A stretch of DNA of 9,279 nucleotides from an uncultured Clostridia bacterium (GTDB taxonomy: Bacteria; Bacillota; Clostridia; Oscillospirales; Ruminococcaceae): positions 1-9,279 of the forward strand of contig CANPZQ010000078.1 of assembly GCA_947588775.1 (NCBI GenBank), in the 5' to 3' direction. Position numbers and translations under genes: made by a program. The notes below the pieces were generated by a model that did not search any database, was not told the origin of the DNA, and worked only from the letters and a program-made list of their open reading frames with translations. This document shows positions 4,845-9,279 of this stretch, in pieces; position 1 is the first letter of the stretch; every line of letters begins with the position of its first letter.

Positions 4845-6212
4845 ATGGATTCGTTTTTCGAGGTCTTTGAAAATGTAAAACGCGTTCTCCAGTCCGACCC
4901 AAAGGTCAGCGAGGTCGGCTTCAACAAGTGGATTAAATGCCTTGAGGCTCAAAAATTTGAAAACGGCGTCGCCGTCCTTGCGACGGCTAACGATTTTATG
5001 CGCCGCACTACTCAGGAGGCCTACGGCGATACCCTGAAACGTGCCTTTGAACAGGTCCTCGGGTTCCCCGTCGAGGTCGAGTTCGTCGTTTCCGGGTCGG
5101 TTAATCCCCCCGAAGAGGCCGACGGCTTCACAGAAATTGAACAGCGTATGGCAGATTTGCTCTCAAGCCATCAGCGTTCGGATTATGAGCTTACTTTTGA
5201 AAATTTCATCAAGGGAAAGTCAAACGAGCTCGCCTACGCCTACTCCATCGCCGTTTCACGGAAAAATAATCTCTCCGGCCAGGGCGGAAGAGTTGTTTTT
5301 AACCCGCTGTTTATCTACGGCGATTCCGGCCTCGGGAAAACTCATCTCCTAAAAGCCATCGAACACGAGGTAAGAAAGAATTTCCCGGAGCTCACGGTTA
5401 TTTATACGACCGGCGAAAGCTTCACAAACGAGCTCGTAAAGTCGGTTTCCGATAAGGACACATATTCGTTCCACGAAAAATACCGCAAGGCCGACTACCT
5501 CCTTATGGACGACGTTCAGTTCATCGCCGGAAAGGAAATGACGCAGGAGGAATTCTTCCATACCTTCAATGAGCTTTACAACGACGGTAAACAGATAGTA
5601 ATAACTTCGGATATTTCTCCTAACCGTATAAAAAAGTTGGAGGAAAGAATAAAGACAAGGTTCACGTTAGGCGTTCAGGCGGACGTTCAGCCGCCAGATT
5701 TTGAAACGCGCGTAGCGATTGTAAAGCGGAAGGCGGAGCTTTTGGATTTAAACCTTCCCGATCCGGTCGCGCGGATTATATCCGAAAAAATCAAGAACAA
5801 CATACGCCAGCTCGAAGGCGCGGTCAGCAAGATTAAGGGGCTCACGATGTTCTCGAACGAAAGCCCGTCGATTTCGATGGCGCAGAGGGTTATTAAGGAA
5901 ACGCTGATTGATTCGCAGCCCGCAGAGATTACGGTTGACAGGATAATTAACGACACCGCGGCGGCGTTCGGGGTACAGCCGGACGACTTAAGGGGCGTAA
6001 ACCGCAACGCGCAGATTTCGCTTGCGAGGAAGGTTGCGATATACATAATCCGCGAAGTAAAGGGCCTAAGCTATACGGCCATCGGCGAGGAATTCAAGAG
6101 GAACCATTCGACGATGACGATAAGCCACGGCGACGTAAAGGAAATGATTAAGAAGAACGCGGACATCAGGGACACGGTCGAAGAGATAATGAACAACCTG
6201 AAAATAGTATAA
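4845..6212 (+). CDS. dnaA: Chromosomal replication initiator protein DnaA
   Basis: AAA+ ATPase that binds DnaA boxes, opens the origin and loads helicase. It has 455 residues, normal for the family. Domain I spans about 1-83, a short linker follows to about 112, and domain III starts at YELTFENFIKGKSNELAYA. Walker A is GDSGLGKTH (159-167), Walker B LLMDDVQF (219-226), sensor 1 TSD (254-256), the arginine-finger region IKTRF (R272), and sensor 2 NIRQLEGA (R321). Domain IV is at about 363-455. Its box-reading signature is RNHST (419-423), where RDHTT or RDHST is usual, so the conserved Asp is Asn. Codon usage switches near 5600-5660: before it Ala is mostly GCC with no ATA or AGG codons; after it Ala is almost all GCG and ATA and AGG are common. 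The start follows AAAGGA with good spacing. Confidence 0.98.
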   Translation: MDSFFEVFENVKRVLQSDPKVSEVGFNKWIKCLEAQKFENGVAVLATANDFMRRTTQEAYGDTLKRAFEQVLGFPVEVEFVVSGSVNPPEEADGFTEIEQRMADLLSSHQRSDYELTFENFIKGKSNELAYAYSIAVSRKNNLSGQGGRVVFNPLFIYGDSGLGKTHLLKAIEHEVRKNFPELTVIYTTGESFTNELVKSVSDKDTYSFHEKYRKADYLLMDDVQFIAGKEMTQEEFFHTFNELYNDGKQIVITSDISPNRIKKLEERIKTRFTLGVQADVQPPDFETRVAIVKRKAELLDLNLPDPVARIISEKIKNNIRQLEGAVSKIKGLTMFSNESPSISMAQRVIKETLIDSQPAEITVDRIINDTAAAFGVQPDDLRGVNRNAQISLARKVAIYIIREVKGLSYTAIGEEFKRNHSTMTISHGDVKEMIKKNADIRDTVEEIMNNLKIV

Positions 6213-6235
6213 CCTCCCACCCCCAACCTAAAAAA

Positions 6236-6546
6236 CTAAAAAGTTTCGCCGGCCTTTTCAAAGGCCGCAGGGTCAAGGGGCGGAGCCCCTTGTCGCGCTC
6301 CGCAGAGCGCGAAATCCCTCTACTCAAAAAAAGCGCAGGAGGGGGGAGCCAGAAAATCAGCCCAGCGGGCTGTTTTCTGCGGGGGAACCCTCGCCGGGGG
6401 TTCCCCCCACAAAAAAGGCCTGACACCCAAACGCGCCTCTTCCCCCATATGACGATAGGAGCATAAAGGTGTACTCCAGCAGCCCCAACAAAAAGGCAAA
6501 TAACCCAAATGTGCCTCTTAATAAAACGCCGCAATAGGAGCACAAT
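6236..6546 (-). repeat. Repeat element R3 (inverted copy, downstream of dnaA)
   Basis: Minus-oriented copy abutting the 3' end of dnaA, lacking module A. It has two module B units (GCCTTTTTGTTGGGG at 6497-6483, and a variant at 6419-6405), 78 bp apart. Module C is cut down to its basal stem: GGGGGAACCC (6381-6390) pairs with GGGTTCCCCC (6398-6407) around a 7-base loop; about 90 bp of interior found in R2 and R4 is absent. Module D is an intact CAGCCC/GGGCTG hairpin. Module E hairpins lie at 6293-6312, 6274-6292 and 6250-6267. The first has two compensated pair changes relative to R2 and R4. The T-run end faces the dnaA stop codon at 6210-6212. Confidence 0.85.
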
Positions 6547-6845
6547 GCTCTCACAAGACAACAACAAACAAATTCACCCCCTTTCAACACCCCAACTCCC
6601 CTTCCCACCCGCATTTCAACCGTTTTGTCCGCGATTTTTTCAACATTTCAACATACTTTTTAACACTCAACGGACAATCTTTCAACATTTCAACCCCGTG
6701 ATTTCCTTTCAACAAAAGCGGGGTTGCGCCGTTAAAAACGCTTTGAGAAAAATCTGCGTTTGACGGGCGGGTTTTGGGAGTGTTTCAACAAATCAACGGG
6801 GCCTAATACTAAAACTATAATTATTGCTTTGCTTTTATTTATTTG
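6547..6845 (+). other. Candidate oriC: cluster of TTTCAACA boxes and AT-rich tract
   Basis: Six exact TTTCAACA octamers lie on the plus strand, as nine-mers starting at 6581, 6637, 6645, 6679, 6706 and 6782. ATTTCAACC variants start at 6613 and 6687, and TTTTTAACA at 6657. Two pairs are head-to-tail with an 8-bp period (6637/6645 and 6679/6687). After the last box comes a GC patch (about 6797-6803), then AT-rich sequence at 6804-6845 including CTAATACTAAAACTA. Boxes, GC patch, then an AT tract with TA-rich triplets recall the basal unwinding layout of B. subtilis. Position between dnaA and dnaN strongly supports an origin. The nine-mers depart from TTATCCACA at two or more positions, so DnaA binding is inferred. 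Confidence 0.6.
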
Positions 6846-6897
6846 GAGGGGAAAGCGAGGAGTTTTTGGACGGGGTTTTAACGAGTGGGTTGTGGTT

Positions 6898-6927
6898 GGG
6901 GGATTTTGGGGGTATGGGAAGTATGGG
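6898..6927 (+). promoter_or_regulatory. G-quadruplex motif before R4
   Basis: Four runs of 3-5 G with loops of 5, 3 and 6 nt lie on the plus strand, within a wider G-rich stretch at 6843-6935. It sits directly upstream of module A of R4, as the block at 4227-4254 does upstream of R2. I found no convincing promoter in front of it: TATAAT at 6816-6821 has no -35 partner. Confidence 0.5.
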
Positions 6928-6938
6928 TGGTGGAGGAC

Positions 6939-7423
6939 GCGCGGGGACGGAGCTGGTTTTGTGGGTCCCACCCACCCACCCGCATAGCTTTGATAAATGT
7001 GTTCGCTCCGTCCCCGCGCCTTGTTTGGGTGGGTAACGGGGAGTTTGGGCGGGAGATACAAGTTGAGGTATTAAGGGCCTTTTTGTTGGGGCTTCTGGAG
7101 GACGCCTTTATGGTTCTATCGCCGAAATGCGATAGAGGCGCGTTTGGGTGCTGTGCCTTCTTTGTTGGGGGAACCAACGCCAGCGACAAAACTTGCTTTT
7201 CGGACTTCGCGGTCATAAATGACCGACCGCTCGTCCTCAAAGAGTTTTGTTCCGCTGTCGTAGGCGAGGGTTCCCCCGCAGAAAACAGCCCACTGGGCTG
7301 ATTTCTTGGCTCCCCTTCCTGCGCTTGCTTACGCATGAGAGTTTCGCGGCCTGCGGGCCGCGACAAGGGACGCTGTCCCTTGACCCTGCAAGCCTTTTGA
7401 AAAAGGCTTGAGCGAAAACTTTT
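6939..7423 (+). repeat. Repeat element R4 (full copy, upstream of dnaN)
   Basis: Module A: 15-bp perfect inverted repeat (6939-6953 with 7005-7019); the loop has C-runs at 6967-6981, with spacer bases that differ from R2 while every run is kept. Module B units end at 7077-7091 and 7155-7170 (78 bp apart); the second contains a perfect CTATCGC/GCGATAG hairpin not kept in other copies. Module C is full length. Module D is a perfect CAGCCC/GGGCTG hairpin. Module E hairpins are at 7344-7363, 7364-7382 and 7389-7410. Relative to R2 the second and third have compensated pair changes (AC/GT for GC/GC; AAGCC/GGCTT for CGGCC/GGCCG). The copy ends 64 bp before the dnaN start. Confidence 0.85.
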
Positions 7424-7487
7424 ATGTTTTTGTTTTATTTGCCTTTAAACCGACTTTATATAAATTTCCGCTAAGGAGGATTACGAA
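7424..7487 (+). promoter_or_regulatory. dnaN leader with strong ribosome site; promoter unclear
   Basis: TAAGGAGGA at 7472-7480 is a near-perfect Shine-Dalgarno sequence with 8 nt spacing to the ATG, and fixes the dnaN start. TATATA around 7457-7462 could be a -10, but I see no good -35 at the right distance. Transcription of dnaN may come from further upstream or from a weak promoter here. Confidence 0.45.
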
Positions 7488-8594
7488 ATGAAATTTACTT
7501 GCTCAAAACAAAGCCTCTATGAGGCCCTCGTCAATGTTTCAAAGGCCGCCGCCGATAAGTCGACTATCGTCGCGCTTCAGGGCGTTAAATTAAGCCTCGG
7601 AAACGGCGTGCTCTCGCTTACCGGCTATGACCTCGAAATCGGTATCCGCACGTCTATTCCGGTTATTTCCGATGATTCCGGCGATTTCGTTATGCCGACA
7701 AGGTTCTTTTCCGAAATCGTCCGCAAAATGTCGACCGAGGAAATTACCGTCGTTATCGAGGATAATCTTAACGTAACCGTTACCGGCGGCGCGACCGAAT
7801 ACGGCGTAAGCGCAATCAGCGCGACCGAGTATCCGGCAATCCCCGAGCTTGACAGCGGCGAGAGCTTAAGCCTCCCGCAGGGCGTATTAAAGAGCCTGAT
7901 AAACGAAACCGTTTTTGCGGTATCCCAAAATGACACGAAGCCGGTTTTGAAGGGGGAGCTTTTCGAGATTGTCGATTCGGTGTTGAACGTAGTTGCAATT
8001 GACGGTTTCCGGCTTGCCGTAAGGACGGAAAGCATAAAATCCGCCGGCGACATGAAATTTATCGTTCCGGCAAAGACGCTTACCGAGGTTTCTCGTCTTT
8101 TAAAGGACGAGGAGGACGCAGTCTGCGAGATTCGCGTGACGAAAAAGCAGGTTGTGTTTGAGTTTTCGGGATATTTTGTATTTTCCCGTCTTATTGAAGG
8201 GGAATTTCACAACTACCGCGGCTCGATTCCGCAAAACTGCGTGACGGAGGTCGTAATCGGAAAGCGCGAGCTTATTGACTGTCTTGAAAGGGCGTCGCTT
8301 CTCATCAACGAGAGGATAAAGATGCCGGTCCGGTGCCTGTTTGAGAACGATTCTTTAAAAGTGAACTGCAAAACGTCGCTCGGAAAGATTTCGGACGAGA
8401 TTCCGGCCGACGTATCGGGGCCGAAGATTGAGATGGGCTTCAACTGCAAATTCCTTCTCGACCCGTTAAAGGTTATTCGCGATGAGAAGATAAAGCTTGT
8501 GATGAACGGCGGCCTGCTCCCGATGAAGATAGTCCCGTTAAAGGATAATTCATATACATATCTTGTTCTGCCGGTAAGGCTTAAAAACGACTGA
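7488..8594 (+). CDS. dnaN: DNA polymerase III subunit beta (sliding clamp)
   Basis: Ring-forming processivity clamp that tethers the replicative polymerase and recruits repair factors. It has 368 residues, the normal length, with three clamp folds at roughly 1-125, 126-250 and 251-368. Family signatures include the N-terminus MKFTCSKQSLYEAL, the GYDLEIGIRT segment early in domain I, VLKGELFEI and IDGFRLAVR in domain II, and the C-terminal LPVRL (361-365), which lines up with the MPMRL-type end of other clamps and belongs to the partner-binding pocket. It stands 1275 bp after dnaA, an unusually wide gap filled by R3, origin-like boxes and R4. yaaA follows after 19 bp, so the two are probably co-transcribed. 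Confidence 0.98.
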   Translation: MKFTCSKQSLYEALVNVSKAAADKSTIVALQGVKLSLGNGVLSLTGYDLEIGIRTSIPVISDDSGDFVMPTRFFSEIVRKMSTEEITVVIEDNLNVTVTGGATEYGVSAISATEYPAIPELDSGESLSLPQGVLKSLINETVFAVSQNDTKPVLKGELFEIVDSVLNVVAIDGFRLAVRTESIKSAGDMKFIVPAKTLTEVSRLLKDEEDAVCEIRVTKKQVVFEFSGYFVFSRLIEGEFHNYRGSIPQNCVTEVVIGKRELIDCLERASLLINERIKMPVRCLFENDSLKVNCKTSLGKISDEIPADVSGPKIEMGFNCKFLLDPLKVIRDEKIKLVMNGGLLPMKIVPLKDNSYTYLVLPVRLKND

Positions 8595-8613
8595 ACGGGG
8601 GAAGCTTACGGAG

Positions 8614-8844
8614 ATGGAAAGCGTTGAAATCAGGGGCGAATATATCAAGCTTGATTCGCTTTTGAAGTTTGCCGGCGTAACCGAAACCGGGGGAATCGCG
8701 AAGGAGATAATCGTTCACGGCGCGGTAAAGGTGAACGGCGAGGTATGCCAGATGCGCGGGAAAAAAATTCGCGACGGGGATTTGGTTGAGATTGAGGGGG
8801 TTGGGGAGATTAGGGTGAAGGCGGCGCGAACAGAGGACAGATAG
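8614..8844 (+). CDS. yaaA: S4-domain RNA-binding protein YaaA/RlbA
   Basis: Small S4-domain protein of 76 residues. In B. subtilis the homologue at this position (yaaA, renamed rlbA) is linked to 50S ribosome assembly. The S4 fold is clear from YIKLDSLLKFAGVTETGG (10-27), then AKEIIVHGAVKVNGEVCQMR (29-48), and the loop KKIRDGDLVEI. The ATG at 8614 lies 19 bp after the dnaN stop; GGGGGAAG about 10 nt upstream is the likely ribosome site. In many Firmicutes recF follows directly; here gene-free sequence begins instead. Confidence 0.92.
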   Translation: MESVEIRGEYIKLDSLLKFAGVTETGGIAKEIIVHGAVKVNGEVCQMRGKKIRDGDLVEIEGVGEIRVKAARTEDR

Positions 8845-8999
8845 ACGAAAAGCAGAGGGCAGAATTTGGGTGAGTATAGGGCTGCGGCTCTTTCGTTCTG
8901 ATTTCTGACTTCTGAACTCTGCGGCTCTTACTGGATTCGTTCCTCACCAATCCCCGCTCAGCCCGTTGGGCTTCGGGGGACGGGTTCGTCGCGAATGGG
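8845..8999. other. Gene-free spacer after yaaA with short direct repeats
   Basis: No gene or clear terminator is visible. The stretch contains three tandem heptamers TTCTGA(T/C/A) at 8896-8916, framed by two copies of CTGCGGCTCTT (8882-8892 and 8919-8929). GCAGAG at 8852-8857 could pair with CTCTGC at 8917-8922. An AGCCC/GGGCT hairpin lies around 8960-8972. Confidence 0.5.
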
Positions 9000-9279
9000 G
9001 GCGCGGGGACTGCGCTGGCTGGGTTGGCCCCACCCGCCCGCCCTCCCACCTTAGCAAACTGTTCCCGCTCCGTCCCCGCGCCCCTTACAAAGTGCCTCTT
9101 TTAAAACTTTGCAAGACGAGCAAGCATGGGTAAAATGGCCTTTTTGTTGGGGCTGCCATGTGCAACCTTTATGTTCCTATCACCAAATGAGTAAAGAGGC
9201 ACCCTTGGGTGTCAGTGCCTTTTTTGTTGGGGGGAACCAACGCCAGCGACAAAACTTGCTTTTCGGACTTCGCGGTCAT
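9000..9279 (+). repeat. Repeat element R5 (partial, cut by window end)
   Basis: Module A arms at 9000-9015 and 9067-9082 pair with two mismatches in 16, the only copy with an imperfect stem. The loop has five C-runs at 9028-9047. Module B units end at 9138-9152 and 9217-9232 (79 bp apart), and the second is preceded by an AAGAGGCAC/GTGCCTTTT pairing followed by a T-run. Module C begins at about 9229 and the window ends inside its CGGTCAT palindrome. The stretch 9083-9137 resembles the corresponding part of R1 (TTACAAAGTG start) more than that of R2 or R4. Confidence 0.85.

Noticed and set aside
6166..6567. Minus-strand ORF of 133 codons overlapping the end of dnaA and R3
   Set aside because: It overlaps the certain dnaA 3' end on the other strand and otherwise translates the repeat. 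No ribosome site or domain was seen.
6816..6821. TATAAT as a promoter within the origin region
   Set aside because: No -35-like hexamer lies 16-18 bp upstream, and the stretch is generally AT-rich, so chance occurrence is likely.
6878..7366. Minus-strand ORF of 162 codons (and a shorter cousin at 4487-4702) with a shared peptide beginning MSRPAGRETL
   Set aside because: They run antisense through modules A-E of R4 and of R2 respectively. Differences between copies preserve RNA or DNA stems rather than codons, the composition is Pro/Arg/Ser-rich, and no domain is recognisable. They look like spurious ORFs of a repeat.

Overview
The window is the replication-origin neighbourhood of a Clostridia-type Firmicute, most likely an uncultured member of the Oscillospirales; that placement is an inference from gene order and protein style. 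Two divergent gene blocks show the locus. On the minus strand lie rpmH, rnpA, yidD, yidC and jag/khpB (3976 down to 696). On the plus strand lie dnaA, dnaN and yaaA/rlbA (4845 to 8844). Every protein gene carries family hallmarks, and most have a clear Shine-Dalgarno sequence. L34 (rpmH) is only 47 codons.

Layout: 1-217 is a truncated repeat element (R1, minus). 218-695 is gene-free and holds GC-rich palindromes. 696-3976 is the ribosome, RNase P and membrane-insertion cluster, read from a strong promoter at 4036-4065. 4066-4844 holds a small group of candidate DnaA boxes, a near-consensus promoter followed at once by a G-quadruplex motif, a full repeat element (R2) and the proximal dnaA promoter. 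dnaA follows at 4845-6212. 6213-7487 is a long gene-free stretch: an inverted repeat copy (R3), a cluster of TTTCAACA boxes with an AT-rich tract that I take as the best oriC candidate, a second G-quadruplex motif and another full element (R4). dnaN and yaaA follow, 19 bp apart. 8845-9279 is gene-free and ends inside a fifth element (R5).

The unusual part is the repeat family. Five copies of a composite element of up to about 480 bp lie in this one locus, in both orientations. Full copies consist of: (A) an 81-83 bp inverted repeat whose loop carries four or more C-runs, so the opposite strand has a canonical one-nucleotide-loop G-quadruplex motif; (B) two units of about 79 bp, each ending in GCCTTTTTGTTGGGG; (C) a long-range paired module opening with GGGAACCAACGCC and closing with GGTTCCCCC; (D) a CAGCCC/GGGCTG hairpin; (E) three consecutive hairpins followed by a T-run. 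Copies differ by paired, compensatory changes in the stems of A and E, which points to selection on structure rather than on protein. I cannot name the family. Both window ends fall in the same module C palindrome, so this is probably a contig broken at a high-copy repeat.

Together the genes initiate replication (DnaA), hold the polymerase on DNA (DnaN), mature tRNA (RnpA), build the 50S subunit (L34, YaaA) and insert membrane proteins (YidC, YidD). Jag/KhpB is an RNA-binding protein. The origin signals and repeats fill the spaces between them.
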